A stretch of 64,000 bases of DNA from Chloroflexota bacterium (GCA_020161935.1 JAIUNI010000002.1:798699-862698); one strand, 5' to 3'; positions 33,457 through 42,815 are shown, counted from the stretch's first letter. A program made the numbers and translations. Notes: generated from the sequence alone by a model not told the origin.

Positions 33457-33593
33457 ATGATCTCCAGTGGGATACTGTTTAAGTCATGCTGATGTCAGCG
33501 GGGGCAACGCTGCCTAAATTATATCATCTTTGGGGGCGCTGGCTATAACTGGTGGACTAATCCTTTTATCCACCAGTTGGCTACCGGGCGCGG

Positions 33594-34202
33594 TTACAAA
33601 TCGAGGTTGCCGACGGCGATCACCTGCTGCCACAAACCGCCTTCCCATCTGGCTTCGAGCCGGTAGCATCCGGCCTTCGACACCCATAGGTTCGAGGGGA
33701 AGAACGCCCACGCATCCAAGCCCTCGACAAAGCCACCCGGCACGGCGGGGTTGAGTGTCATCGTCGCAGCCAGTTCGTCAGCCGCATCAAAGAAGATTGG
33801 GCTGTCGTCAGCGAGGTTCACCGCGCTCACCTGAACATCGCCCACATAGGACGGCGAGATGAACCAACCGACCTTTGTTGACCACCAGCCTTCAAGCTGC
33901 TTGTTCTGCTGATAATGTTCGTTGGGGACGAATAGGACAGCTTTGGAGTCTTCACCGGCGTTCGGCACGGCAACCCACAGCGGCCATGCGCCTATCGCCT
34001 GCGGGATAAGCGGGTCAATCGCCATCGGTTCGGGGAGGATGCCGCAGTCGTCGGGCGCGAAATCCATTTGGGCGGCGACTTGAACCTCCGGCGCAAGCGG
34101 GGTGACATCCGGCGTGACTTGGCTGGACACGCGCTGAACAGCCAGCGCCAAACTCACAACTAACAGCAAGCCGGTGAATTGCGCTAAACGTTTAATCGTC
34201 AT
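33594..34202 (-). CDS. Exported hypothetical protein, ~202 aa
   Basis: The start was placed at the ATG 34202 because GGAGG lies 6 bases before it; the frame opens seven codons earlier. A signal peptide (MTIKRLAQFTGLLLVVSLAL, cut near VSSQ) precedes a Thr/Pro linker and a domain with CGILPEPMAID, WWSTKVGWFISPSYVG and CYRLEARWEGGLWQQ. The sequence W-V-S-K-A-G-C-Y-R near the end resembles the beta-sandwich edge of Ig-like carbohydrate or ligand-binding folds. No family is named with confidence. Confidence 0.65.
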   Translation of the reverse strand: MTIKRLAQFTGLLLVVSLALAVQRVSSQVTPDVTPLAPEVQVAAQMDFAPDDCGILPEPMAIDPLIPQAIGAWPLWVAVPNAGEDSKAVLFVPNEHYQQNKQLEGWWSTKVGWFISPSYVGDVQVSAVNLADDSPIFFDAADELAATMTLNPAVPGGFVEGLDAWAFFPSNLWVSKAGCYRLEARWEGGLWQQVIAVGNLDL

Positions 34203-34624
34203 CATCAGCCTCCACACACTCATACGATATGCAAAGTACCCATTTTGAGGGCAGGTGGTTCAGCCAAAATTGCCTTTACAAATTTCATGTTATGCCGCTG
34301 TAAGTATATCGAACTATTCTGCGCGAATAACGTTTCGCTGTCGAAATATTATCCATACCGATTTTAAGTCGTGGTTACAAAATTCAAACAGCGTTGGCAT
34401 ATCGAGTGCGTATCGTTAAAATTCACGTTACAAATGATGATTCGATTGAGTCTGTGCAGATCAATCTGATTAGAAATAGCGCTACTTAGAGTTGGATTGA
34501 TTCAGCGTGAAACTTTTGTGAATTTCCTGAATATTTCGCTAAAAGGCATTGCATTACAACTAAAATCCTTTTACGATCTGTTCATGATTTTTATTCTTTA
34601 TCAATGAATTGCTTGAGGATGCGT
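34203..34624. other. ~400-base AT-rich spacer without gene
   Basis: Separates two divergent genes. No ORF, tRNA, strong hairpin or clear promoter pair was seen; the AT content fits a double promoter region. Confidence 0.4.
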
Positions 34625-35392
34625 ATGTTTTACTTCACTACTGAGCAGGCAACAATTCCAGCCGTAAGCGGCGTTGATGTTCAACGCATTACCGGCAAAT
34701 TTATGGATTTACACGCCGCGCTGCTGCCGCGCGTCCGCAACCACAACCTTGACCTTCATCCGCGCTGGCAAAAGACCTCGATTGTTTCGCAGAAGTCCGC
34801 CGCCTCGCTGGATGACAGCGACTCGGTGGTGCTGACCTACTTCCGTTCGCAAGAAGCGGCGGAAATGGTCGAACGGCTGATGGGGAAGGAAAATATCGGC
34901 ATCAGCAAAGATGTTGACACCTACTGCCATCCGGTCATCGAGATGCGCCTGACACCGGAACACTTTGTCATCGAACTCGTCCTTTCGCCCAAAGCGTGGT
35001 GGGATCAACAGAACTTCATCGGCAAGCTGGAACTGCCCCAGCACCGCACCACCTTCCGTAACCTGCTGCGCGGCCTCGACCGCGATTACCGCCTCGGCTT
35101 CTGGGGTGGCACGCACCTCAGCGATATGCACCTGACCGTCAACCACCTGCTCTACGGGCGCGTGCTGGACGAGTGGATGAACACCTTCAGCGACCGCCAA
35201 GACTGGCTGCGTATCGGCAAGTGGTACAACCACCAAGACCCCGAACTGGATGACGCGGTGATCCAGAACGAAACCTTCAACGCTTTGAAGGCGCTGCACC
35301 CGCTGTATAACTTCATCCTGTGGACGAGCAACAACAACTTCCACGACTTCTACCAGAAACGCACCAAGTACAGCACGCGCGTTCACGCATAA
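34625..35392 (+). CDS. Hypothetical protein, 255 aa
   Basis: The start at ATG 34625 was chosen because GAGG lies 6 bases upstream. Soluble protein of 255 residues with no signal. Segments such as VVLTYFRSQEAAEMVERLM, HFVIELVLSPKAWWDQQNF and FWGGTHLSDMHLTVNHLLYG suggest an alpha/beta fold with several aromatic and His residues, but I cannot link it to a family. It is a single-gene unit ended by a good terminator. Confidence 0.65.
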   Translation: MFYFTTEQATIPAVSGVDVQRITGKFMDLHAALLPRVRNHNLDLHPRWQKTSIVSQKSAASLDDSDSVVLTYFRSQEAAEMVERLMGKENIGISKDVDTYCHPVIEMRLTPEHFVIELVLSPKAWWDQQNFIGKLELPQHRTTFRNLLRGLDRDYRLGFWGGTHLSDMHLTVNHLLYGRVLDEWMNTFSDRQDWLRIGKWYNHQDPELDDAVIQNETFNALKALHPLYNFILWTSNNNFHDFYQKRTKYSTRVHA

Positions 35393-35415
35393 GCGCGAAT
35401 AGGATTTGAACCTCG

Positions 35416-35446
35416 AAAAGGTGTGACGACGGTCGCACCTTTTTTA
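35416..35446 (+). terminator. Terminator after 255-aa gene
   Basis: 12-bp stem AAAAGGTGTGAC / GTCGCACCTTTT (one G-T type mismatch), short loop and T6 tail, 23 bases after the stop. Confidence 0.85.
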
Positions 35447-35522
35447 TCTCTTTACCAAGCAAAATAATCTAAACTCCGCTAGAATACCTATCATTATTCA
35501 GGCTGTTTTGAATGAAGTGGGT

Positions 35523-36365
35523 ATGTCATCATCTGCTAAACAAGCGCAAGATCGTTCGAACCTGATTACGCGCGCCATCACCGCCCTCATCGGGGGGCCG
35601 CTCATCCTCATCATTACCTACGTTGGCGGTGTCCCTTTCTTCATTATGGGGTTGGTACTCGCCGTTTTATCGCTCCTCGAATTTTGTGTGCTGGGCAACG
35701 ACCGCCAGATGCCGGGGAATATTCCCGTCGGCGTGGTGGGCGTGGTGGCGCTGGTATTCGCCTATACCAGCCACGAATATGTGCTGGTACCGGGCATTAC
35801 CGCTGCTGTCGTCGTCATCACGTTCATCTGGGACAGCCTTGTCAGCCAACCTGAAAAGCGGCTGGAACGGGTGGGGATGACGACCGCAGCCCTGCTGTAC
35901 GCCGGATTACCCGCTTCATTCATGATCTTGATCCGCGCCTTACCGGACGGCCTGCTGTGGATGGTGCTGATTTTCATGCTGACGTGGGGAACCGATACGC
36001 TGGCCTATGTGGGTGGTCGGATGTGGGGCAAACGGCTGCTCGCGCCGAGTATCTCGCCCAAGAAAACGGTGGAAGGCGCGGTCGTGGGGGTGGTTGGCGG
36101 CTTCGTGCTGGGGCTGCTGACGCTCATCGCGGGTGAAAAAGTCTCACCGATTTTAGTCGTGATGGCGATTATCGCCCCGCCCTTAGCCGTCGCGGGTGAT
36201 CTTTTCGAGTCGCGGTTGAAGCGTTACTTCCATGTGGGCGACTCGCACGTCAGCGGGCTGAATATTATTCCGGGGCATGGCGGCGTACTCGACCGGACGG
36301 ATGCCTTGATCTGGGTAGCGACACTCTTTTACCTGTACTTCGTCTTGAGCGGAGTAGGACTATAG
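35523..36365 (+). CDS. cdsA: Phosphatidate cytidylyltransferase
   Basis: About 280 residues with eight or so membrane helices. The CdsA signature is at the C-terminus: ESRLKRYFHVGDSHVSGLNI then PGHGGVLDRTDALIW. The catalytic Asp of GVLDRTD is present. Relative to the usual LKR-x4-KD-S-x-x-PGHGG, the Lys of KD is Gly and there are three extra residues before PGHGG. It makes CDP-diacylglycerol from phosphatidate and CTP for phospholipid synthesis in the membrane. The start is uncertain (ATG at 35508 or 35523); neither has a strong ribosome-binding site. Confidence 0.88.
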   Translation: MSSSAKQAQDRSNLITRAITALIGGPLILIITYVGGVPFFIMGLVLAVLSLLEFCVLGNDRQMPGNIPVGVVGVVALVFAYTSHEYVLVPGITAAVVVITFIWDSLVSQPEKRLERVGMTTAALLYAGLPASFMILIRALPDGLLWMVLIFMLTWGTDTLAYVGGRMWGKRLLAPSISPKKTVEGAVVGVVGGFVLGLLTLIAGEKVSPILVVMAIIAPPLAVAGDLFESRLKRYFHVGDSHVSGLNIIPGHGGVLDRTDALIWVATLFYLYFVLSGVGL

Positions 36366-36450
36366 TGCCTGATTGAACGCCTTTGCTTTGAAATTACCGA
36401 GATGACGGTACAATTAGAGCAATTCAAACTGCGAAATGGATTGAGGTGAG

Positions 36451-36834
36451 ATGATGGTCAAAAAAGCTGCTGCCGGCCCACAGCCGAACCGTGAAGAACT
36501 CTTGCAAATGGGCATTCGGGCTGCCAAAGACGGCAATACGGACGGTGCGCGTATCTTTTTTGAACAGGTACTCGGCCAAGACAAGCGCAACGAACGCGCT
36601 ATGATGTGGATGGCGAAAATCGCGACGGATAACAAAGCCGAACGCAAGAAGTGGCTGGAAAAGACGCTCGAAATTAACCCTGATAATGTGCAAGCCCGTG
36701 ACGCGCTCAAGAAAATGGCGTATGTCCGCAGCGCCAACGAAAACCGGACGCTGCTTATGTTCGGCATGGTCGTGGGGGTACTGATCGTGCTGGCGCTGGT
36801 GGTGGTGGTTGGCCTTGTCGTATTCAACCGTTAG
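36451..36834 (+). CDS. TPR-like small protein with C-terminal membrane anchor
   Basis: 127 residues. Residues ~15-90 form two TPR-like helical pairs (LLQMGIRAAKDGNTDGARIF, FEQVLGQDKRNERAMMWMAK, LEKTLEINPDNVQARDAL), followed by one membrane helix (about 101-124) and a very short tail. GAGGTGAG precedes a double ATG. It is the first of four genes (this one, 37047, 38661, 40293) that share this TPR-plus-helix head. The cytoplasmic TPR head probably binds a protein partner; this is inferred from the family. Confidence 0.7.
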   Translation: MMVKKAAAGPQPNREELLQMGIRAAKDGNTDGARIFFEQVLGQDKRNERAMMWMAKIATDNKAERKKWLEKTLEINPDNVQARDALKKMAYVRSANENRTLLMFGMVVGVLIVLALVVVVGLVVFNR

Positions 36835-37046
36835 CCGGTTGACCTTCTCATTTGCATCACGACAATTTTGAGTACCCGGCAGCCTTGTTTACGGGTGGTG
36901 AGCTGTCGCCACCTGCATTTCCGCCGACGACGAAGGACTAAAGTCTAGCCGCATCGGGTTCCCTTGTCGTCTCTCTGCAATATGCAATTCAGGTTTCTGG
37001 TATAAAATAGAAAAGCGTATCGGCGTACACACGCGGAGGATTTGCT

Positions 37047-38552
37047 TTGGCTGGCAATAATTCACTTGATGAAAAGCTCAGAACCGGTATCGAAGCTGCA
37101 CGACGCGGCGATAAAGCAACAGCTAGCCGACTGCTGCGGCAGGTGGTTGACGTAAACCCCAACAATGAAATCGCGTGGATGTGGCTGGCTTCGGCGCTGG
37201 ATAACCTGACGGAACGCAAACAAGCGCTGGAACAGGCATTACGCATTAACCCGAACAATACCCGCGCCCAACAAGCGCTGGAACAACTCAACGCTGTCAT
37301 TGGAGACTCAACACCCGTGCGGCGCGGTGGGACTGCACCAGCAGCGCTGCCACGTCCGGCAGGTGGTGGCGGCAACACATTGGTCACCATCATCGGCGCA
37401 GTCGTCGCGCTGGCGATCCTCGCGCTCATCATTTTCGCGGTTGTTTCCAGCAGCCAGAACGCGGGTCCGCTGCCGAATCCGGCAACACAAGAGGCCGTCC
37501 TCAACACGCCCTTACCGACCGCGACGATTGACCCTGCCGATTACACCGCGACACCGTTTTATGGTGTGATTGTGACGATTGACCCGGCAACCATCAATAC
37601 GCTGCCGCCGGAATTCACACCGACCTTCACCTTTACGCCGATTCCGATTACCGCGACCGCGACCCCCTACCCGATGGAGCAGTTTACGCTGCTTTACACC
37701 AGCATTAAAGATGGGCAGGACGCGCCATCGCTGTTCCGTGTAGACGGCGCGGGAACGGGCGACCAGCAAGTAGGCGATGGTGCAACGGGTTTTAGCGACA
37801 TTTCCTACTCACCCGATGGATCAAAGATCGCGTTCGTCCGCGAAGCGACCTATGAAAAAGAGGGTTCATCCATCACCTCGCCTGAACTATTCGTCGCTCC
37901 GGCGGATAACCCGAACGGCGCGGCACAAGTTACCGAGTTTGGTACCAGCGAACTCCTGCATCCTTCGTGGGGGCCGGATGGTGTTCAGATCGTCGTAGCC
38001 AGCAATTACGACGGCGATTTAGACCTGTGGACGCTGACTGACGACGGTAATAACTTGCAAAAGATCACCGATAACGACTGGGCAGACCGTGATCCGGCGT
38101 GGTCACCCAACGGCGAATTGATCGTGTATGCGTCCGAGCAAGCGAACGGCGCGGGCAGCGGCCTCACCGAATTATTCAGCGTCAGCCCCACCGGCGAAAA
38201 CGTGACCCAACTGACGGATGCCAGCGGCAGCAGCTACTCGCCGGTGTGGTCGCCAGATGGCACACGCATTGCCTTCGCCAGCGACCGCAACGGTGATGGG
38301 GACATCTTCATCGCCGACGCGGACGGCAAGAACTACACACTCATTACCGGTGACGACGACGGCGCGGAAGATCGACTGCCAGTGTTCAATCCGGTCGGGC
38401 AAATGCTGGTGTTTACCTCGAACCGCGATGGGGATTCTTTCCAACTGTATATGTCCGACCTGCGCGGTAACGGTATCACGCGGTTGGCAGACCCCGGTTT
38501 AGACGTGCAGTCCTTAGCCTTCCGCCCTGAACTGCTGCTGGTCGGGCGCTAA
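37047..38552 (+). CDS. TPR-membrane-TolB-like propeller protein, copy 1
   Basis: 501 residues from TTG with GGAGG 7 bases before it. A cytoplasmic TPR head (about 8-85, with NEIAWMWLASALDNLTERKQ and ALRINPNNTRAQQALEQL) is followed by a membrane helix (about 111-134), a Thr/Pro-rich linker, and an extracytoplasmic TolB/PD40-type beta-propeller (about 180-500) with repeats such as SYSPDGSKIAFVRE, AWSPNGELIVYASE, VWSPDGTRIAFASDRNGDGD and VFNPVGQMLVFTSNRDGDS. The design, an internal protein-binding head joined to an external propeller, suggests transmembrane signalling or envelope organisation. Confidence 0.85.
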   Translation: MAGNNSLDEKLRTGIEAARRGDKATASRLLRQVVDVNPNNEIAWMWLASALDNLTERKQALEQALRINPNNTRAQQALEQLNAVIGDSTPVRRGGTAPAALPRPAGGGGNTLVTIIGAVVALAILALIIFAVVSSSQNAGPLPNPATQEAVLNTPLPTATIDPADYTATPFYGVIVTIDPATINTLPPEFTPTFTFTPIPITATATPYPMEQFTLLYTSIKDGQDAPSLFRVDGAGTGDQQVGDGATGFSDISYSPDGSKIAFVREATYEKEGSSITSPELFVAPADNPNGAAQVTEFGTSELLHPSWGPDGVQIVVASNYDGDLDLWTLTDDGNNLQKITDNDWADRDPAWSPNGELIVYASEQANGAGSGLTELFSVSPTGENVTQLTDASGSSYSPVWSPDGTRIAFASDRNGDGDIFIADADGKNYTLITGDDDGAEDRLPVFNPVGQMLVFTSNRDGDSFQLYMSDLRGNGITRLADPGLDVQSLAFRPELLLVGR

Positions 38553-38660
38553 TACAACTTTCCACTCGCTTCGATGCTCAGTCAAATGGGCATCGGAAGC
38601 ATTATCGCTGCGAGCAAACGATTATTGTGTACACGTTGAAGTCCTACAGGAAGTTATACT

Positions 38661-40163
38661 GTGAGCGAAGAACTATCTATTCAAGAGTTGATGCGGCAGG
38701 CAATTGAGGCCGCGCGTGAAGGCAAGAAGGCCGAAGCGAAAGACCTGTTCCAGCAGGTCGTTGACCGCGACGACAAGAACGAAAAGGCGTGGATGTGGCT
38801 GGCCTCGGTCGTGGAAACCGATGAGGAACGCCGTGTCTGCTTGAGCAATGCGCTGTTCATCAACCCCAACAACGAACGCGCCCAAGCCGCGATGGCGAAG
38901 CTGGATGCGCGCAGCCAACAGCAAACACAAGACGAAGAAGTGATCCCCGGTGTCAGCCGCCGGCAACTGCTGATCTTCGGGGGTGGCGGCATCGGGCTGA
39001 TCGTGTTGATTATCGTGATCTTCGCCGTTATTACCGGCAGCCGGAACGCGCAAAACGCCGAAGCGACGCGGGTCATCGCGGACGCAAATTCGACAAGCAC
39101 GGCTGTTGTGGCAATGATCGCAACCGAAAACGCCAACGCTACAGCGACCACTCAAGCGCTTACCAGCCCCACGCCGACAGCGACCAACTTACCGTCACAG
39201 GCTACCTTGCCGCCGGAGATGAGCCTCGTCACACCGTCGCCAACACCGATTGCGACCGGAACGGCGCTGCCCTATCCGACCGGATTGACCGGACGCATCT
39301 TCGGCTGGAGCGGACGTGATGTGACTCAAACAGGCTTCCTGTCGGTCGTAGCCTACAACCTCGCCAACAATGGGGAGGCGGTGACTGTCGCCGATGTGCA
39401 GGCGCGGAATGTCGATGTCAGCGCCGATGGGCAGCGTTTGGTTTACACCCGTTATTTCTCATCGACCACGTTTGATACCGGCGTTGAGCAAATCGGCATC
39501 GACGGTGTTGGAGCCGTTTCGCTGGTGCTTGAACAGCCGGTGCTCAAGGCGCAAATGCCACACTACTGCCCGACGCAAAACCAGATTGTGTTCGTGGCGC
39601 TGCCGACCGATTTTCAGGGTGACATAACGACAACGGTATTCCCCTATCAGGTGTTCGTCTATAACATCGACAATCAGCAGTTATTCCGCCTGACGAATGA
39701 CCGCGCCAGCTACACCTATCCTGCTTACTCGCCGGATTGCAGCCGTATCGCAGTCGTTCGCTCGGAACTCAGCGGGGCGAACGTGGGCAGTGATCTGGTT
39801 CTCATCGACACGGCTTCGCTGGGGCAAACAGCGATGACCAATGACTCGGCGGCCTATATCGAGGCAGCTCCCCACTGGTCACCCGATGGTCAGCAGCTTG
39901 CGTACAGCGTTTACCCCAAGGACTTACCGGAGAATAATGACATTATCGTGCGCCGGGCTGATCCTTCCAGCACGCCGCTGGTATTGGTCAAAGACGCGGG
40001 GAATGATGTGTTCCCGGTGTTCAGCCCGGATGGTCAATATCTGGCGTTCTCCAGCAATCGCGGCGGCGCGTATGACATTTACATCCTTGACCAAGCGACC
40101 AGTACGGTTTTCCAACTGACCAACACGATTGAGGAAGATTACCCCGGTGGCTGGGCTTCCTAA
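38661..40163 (+). CDS. TPR-membrane-TolB-like propeller protein, copy 2
   Basis: 500 residues from GTG (GGAAG upstream). Same plan as the preceding gene: TPR head (about 8-85, with NEKAWMWLASVVETDEERR and ALFINPNNERAQAAMAKL), membrane helix (about 102-125), Thr/Ala-rich linker and a six-bladed-type propeller (about 190-500) with YSPDCSRIAVVRSEL, HWSPDGQQLAYSV and VFSPDGQYLAFSSNRGGAYD. The heads of the two copies are more alike than their propellers. One extra pair of Cys is in the propeller (HYCPTQNQ, SPDCSRI). Confidence 0.85.
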   Translation: MSEELSIQELMRQAIEAAREGKKAEAKDLFQQVVDRDDKNEKAWMWLASVVETDEERRVCLSNALFINPNNERAQAAMAKLDARSQQQTQDEEVIPGVSRRQLLIFGGGGIGLIVLIIVIFAVITGSRNAQNAEATRVIADANSTSTAVVAMIATENANATATTQALTSPTPTATNLPSQATLPPEMSLVTPSPTPIATGTALPYPTGLTGRIFGWSGRDVTQTGFLSVVAYNLANNGEAVTVADVQARNVDVSADGQRLVYTRYFSSTTFDTGVEQIGIDGVGAVSLVLEQPVLKAQMPHYCPTQNQIVFVALPTDFQGDITTTVFPYQVFVYNIDNQQLFRLTNDRASYTYPAYSPDCSRIAVVRSELSGANVGSDLVLIDTASLGQTAMTNDSAAYIEAAPHWSPDGQQLAYSVYPKDLPENNDIIVRRADPSSTPLVLVKDAGNDVFPVFSPDGQYLAFSSNRGGAYDIYILDQATSTVFQLTNTIEEDYPGGWAS

Positions 40164-40292
40164 TGCCGTGACCATCGGGCGATTGTCAAAGAGGGCGTAG
40201 GCAGGTAATCTTTGTAATAAAAGTTTGTCAATCACAATGAGGAGGCGGTATGATTGGGTTCGTACCGCGTCCTTTGATGATTAGCGTGAGGT

Positions 40293-40739
40293 ATGCAGGG
40301 CATGGTGAATCAGGATGCAGCGCGCCCCGGCAGCGAACGATTCGAGGAATTATTCCAAGCGGGTCGCAGTGCCTTTGCGATGGGCAATCTTCAACAAGCA
40401 CATGACTTCTGGAAAGAAGCGGCGCGCCTTAGCCCATTTAACGAGCAGGTGTGGGTGGCGCTGCTAGATGTGATCGAGAGTGACGAAGACCGGCGCGTCT
40501 GCTTGCAAAACATCTTGCAAATTAACCCGATGAACGTGCAAGCCCGCCGGATGTTGAACCTGATCGTCGCTCGTAAAGAGAGCGCCGAGCAGCTCCGCGA
40601 CGAGGCCAAGACCAGCGTCAAAAAGGATAAGCGCCGCCGCCGCAGCGTGTTCGGCAGCGCATTCTTGCTGGGTATCGTGATCGGCGTTTCGGGTGTGATT
40701 TTCGGTATCGTACTGAGTATCCTGATCTACGCCCGATAA
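40293..40739 (+). CDS. TPR-like protein with C-terminal membrane anchor, short form
   Basis: 148 residues, the fourth member of the local family: TPR-like head (about 14-95, NEQVWVALLDVIESDEDRRV and ILQINPMNVQARRML), a basic stretch KKDKRRRRS, then a membrane helix (about 121-146) at the very end, with no propeller. The start is uncertain (ATG at 40293 or 40302). A strong GAGGAGG site and ATG at 40250 lie in another frame and would make a ~52-residue peptide, so a small leader ORF is possible. Confidence 0.7.
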   Translation: MQGMVNQDAARPGSERFEELFQAGRSAFAMGNLQQAHDFWKEAARLSPFNEQVWVALLDVIESDEDRRVCLQNILQINPMNVQARRMLNLIVARKESAEQLRDEAKTSVKKDKRRRRSVFGSAFLLGIVIGVSGVIFGIVLSILIYAR

Positions 40740-40762
40740 CCGCGATCAAGCCCTTTTCACAG

Positions 40763-41356
40763 TTATTTCTTCCCTTTTGGCATCTTATTCCCCAGCCACC
40801 AGCCGCCCACAGCCGCTAGCAACCCACCGACGACGAGGATCAACATCTGACCCGGACCGACGGCTCCTTCCGGCTGAACTTGAGCTGCCGCGCGGTCTAC
40901 GGCGAGGGTGGCCGTGGGTGTACCGGCTAAAGCCTGCTCGACGGTAATGCGTACGCCGTCCGGCATTCCAATGTCGGCGTGCTGCGTGTTGCCTAATGAC
41001 ACGCATAACGTATAGGTGCCGGGTTCAAGGTCAATAATGGCGGTCGGCTGGTAGACCATACCCATCAACTGCCCGTTGACCCACAAATGCCAGTGACGGC
41101 CTTCACTGGTCACATCATAATTATCCGGTTGAATATTAACCGTGACAGCGCTGCCATAAACCGTTCCTTCGGTGGGGGAAAGCAGTTGAATGGTTGGCGC
41201 GTCCGGCGCGGTCGAAATGGGGCGATCCGGCGCTAACAGTCGGGCGCATTCGGCAATGAGGTCATTGTCGGTAGGGGTTGAAGTGGGTGACTGCGCGGCA
41301 ACCGGCAGCACGAGCGCGAATAAGAATAAACAACCGAGTAATAACCTGAGTACCAT
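40763..41356 (-). CDS. Membrane-anchored DUF4399-like exported protein
   Basis: 197 residues from the ATG at 41356, with GGAGC upstream; the longer frame adds 33 residues without a ribosome-binding site. It has a signal peptide (MVLRLLLGCLFLFALVLPVA, cut near VAAQ), a single beta domain (about 45-150) with HWHLWVNGQLMGMVY, IIDLEPGTYTLCVSL and TQHADIGMPDGVRITV, which matches the DUF4399-like pattern (H.HL ... L.PG.YTL ... H), then a Thr/Pro linker and a C-terminal membrane helix (about 170-190) ending in basic residues. Probably sits on the outer face of the membrane; function unknown. Confidence 0.7.
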   Translation of the reverse strand: MVLRLLLGCLFLFALVLPVAAQSPTSTPTDNDLIAECARLLAPDRPISTAPDAPTIQLLSPTEGTVYGSAVTVNIQPDNYDVTSEGRHWHLWVNGQLMGMVYQPTAIIDLEPGTYTLCVSLGNTQHADIGMPDGVRITVEQALAGTPTATLAVDRAAAQVQPEGAVGPGQMLILVVGGLLAAVGGWWLGNKMPKGKK

Positions 41357-41514
41357 GTCGAATGCAGCTCCAACAATCAACGGAAGACCTATTTTCACCG
41401 AAGTCCAATAAAAATTACATAGTTTTGTTGGAAACAGTGAGTTACTATTGTACAAATCAACATCCCTATAGGGTGCTACTGCACAGTATCACTTGAATAT
41501 CGCATAAAGGTTTC

Positions 41515-41934
41515 ATGATGTCTAAGCGCAAAAATCGCAATCCATCGCCCAACATTCCTCAATCCACGCTCGACCGCGCCCGCGAAGAGGCCAACGCCGC
41601 CGCGCCTGTCGATACCAACGAGCCGGATGAAACCGTTGAGGTGATTGACGATACCCCGGTCGTCCAATTCCGCGAACCGCCCCGTGTCGCCGTCGAGCGC
41701 CGCCCGCGCCCGACCCGCAGTACCGGTGTGCGTCCCGCCTCTAACAAGAGCAGCCGCAAAGAAGAGAAGCACGACATCAACTACATCCGCAGCCGCCTCG
41801 CCAACCCGACGCGCATTGTCACCGAAGCGCAGTTGAAAGCCGAATACAGCTACGTCATTAACGATCTGCGTTCGATGGGCATTCTGGCGGCGGTGTTGAT
41901 CGCGGCGCTGGTGGTCATCGAAAGACTCGTTTAA
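41515..41934 (+). CDS. Hypothetical protein, disordered with C-terminal membrane helix
   Basis: 139 residues. The first ~90 are charged, Pro/Arg-rich and likely disordered (RVAVERRPRPTRSTGVRPAS); residues ~95-115 form a short helix (RIVTEAQLKAEYSYVINDL), and a membrane helix (about 117-136) closes the protein. Most of it therefore lies in the cytoplasm as a tail-anchored protein. Not recognised as a family. Confidence 0.6.
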   Translation: MMSKRKNRNPSPNIPQSTLDRAREEANAAAPVDTNEPDETVEVIDDTPVVQFREPPRVAVERRPRPTRSTGVRPASNKSSRKEEKHDINYIRSRLANPTRIVTEAQLKAEYSYVINDLRSMGILAAVLIAALVVIERLV

Positions 41935-42010
41935 CCAATCCGTGTCAAACATGGGTCGTATGATGACGTTACCCGAATAGCAATTGAATCGAGGCAGTTC
42001 TAAGACCGTC

Positions 42011-42706
42011 ATGAAAGTTGACTGGACGCATATTCCCTATTTCGAGAGTCTGGCGCATTGTGACCTCAGCCGGATTGAAGAGTCCGCCCACCAGCACCGG
42101 TATCCGCCGGGGGCAGCTATTTTTGGCGAGGGAGAAAGATGCGCTGGCTTTCATATCATCCTCGACGGTCTCGTCCGCATTTACCGGATGAATGCGGAAG
42201 GGCGGCTGCATACCCTCAGCCTTTTGCGACCGCTGTCAACATTTAATGAGGTCGCGGCGGTGGATGGCGGGCCGAACCCGTTCAATGCGACCGCTGTGAC
42301 TGCGGTTGAAGCGCTGGTCATCAGCCACGACCGCTTGCTGAACCTGATGGCAACTGAACCGGGTTTACTCAGTAACTACGTGCAGGCGTTGGCTCACCTC
42401 AACCGGGAGTATATCGAGCGCTTGGAAGATATGACCTTCCGCTCGATTCCTTCACGCCTTGCCAAGCTGTTCCTGCATGAAACCATGTACGCCGAGCAAA
42501 TCGCGGAAGCACCAACCCACCTCACCCAAGAAGAAATCGCGGCTATCCTCGGCACAACGCGCGAAGTGGTTGGTCGAGCTTTACGCGGTCTGTTTAACGC
42601 GGGCTTGCTCAAAAAGCGTGGTCGCCTCGTGTACGTGGTTGACCGTGCTGGCCTCGAACTGCTGGCCGAAACCAATACCGTGCCTGAACGGGTACGCCAC
42701 ATTTAG
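42011..42706 (+). CDS. Crp/Fnr family transcription regulator
   Basis: About 231 residues. An N-terminal cyclic-nucleotide-binding-type beta-barrel (about 8-125, YPPGAAIFGEGERCAGFHII, LDGLVRIYR) and a dimer helix are followed by a winged helix (about 160-220), with HLTQEEIAAILGTTREVVGRAL. The recognition helix R-E-V-V-G-R is of the CRP/DNR type rather than the E-x-x-S-R of Fnr, and the four Cys for an Fnr FeS cluster are missing. It could therefore be a cAMP, haem or redox responder. The start is uncertain; TTG at 41984 would add nine residues. It is a candidate reader of the FNR-type box at 57741. Confidence 0.85.
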   Translation: MKVDWTHIPYFESLAHCDLSRIEESAHQHRYPPGAAIFGEGERCAGFHIILDGLVRIYRMNAEGRLHTLSLLRPLSTFNEVAAVDGGPNPFNATAVTAVEALVISHDRLLNLMATEPGLLSNYVQALAHLNREYIERLEDMTFRSIPSRLAKLFLHETMYAEQIAEAPTHLTQEEIAAILGTTREVVGRALRGLFNAGLLKKRGRLVYVVDRAGLELLAETNTVPERVRHI

Positions 42707-42727
42707 GCGTGATGCAAACAACAAAAA

Positions 42728-42749
42728 AGCATATCCGTGTGGATATGCT
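42728..42749 (-). terminator. Terminator for the zinc-ribbon gene
   Basis: 9-bp stem AGCATATCC / GGATATGCT with a 4-base loop; on the minus strand it is followed by TTTTTT. It lies 165 bases past the minus-strand gene that begins at 43229 and 22 past the Crp/Fnr stop. Confidence 0.55.
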
Positions 42750-42790
42750 CATAGACATGAAGTTAAGGGCTTTTGAGGACAATAAGCAGC

Positions 42791-42815
42791 GGACGACATA
42801 TATGTCGTCCCTACA
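42791..42815. repeat. Dispersed palindromic element, copy 2
   Basis: A 20-base perfect palindrome (GGACGACATATATGTCGTCC) followed by CTACA. Compare the copy at 25486: same arms and same CTACA tail. Confidence 0.85.

Noticed and set aside
40250..40405. ~52-residue ORF with an excellent ribosome-binding site before the 40293 gene
   Set aside because: No protein-like features; kept only as a possible leader ORF in the 40293 entry, because the signal is position-only.
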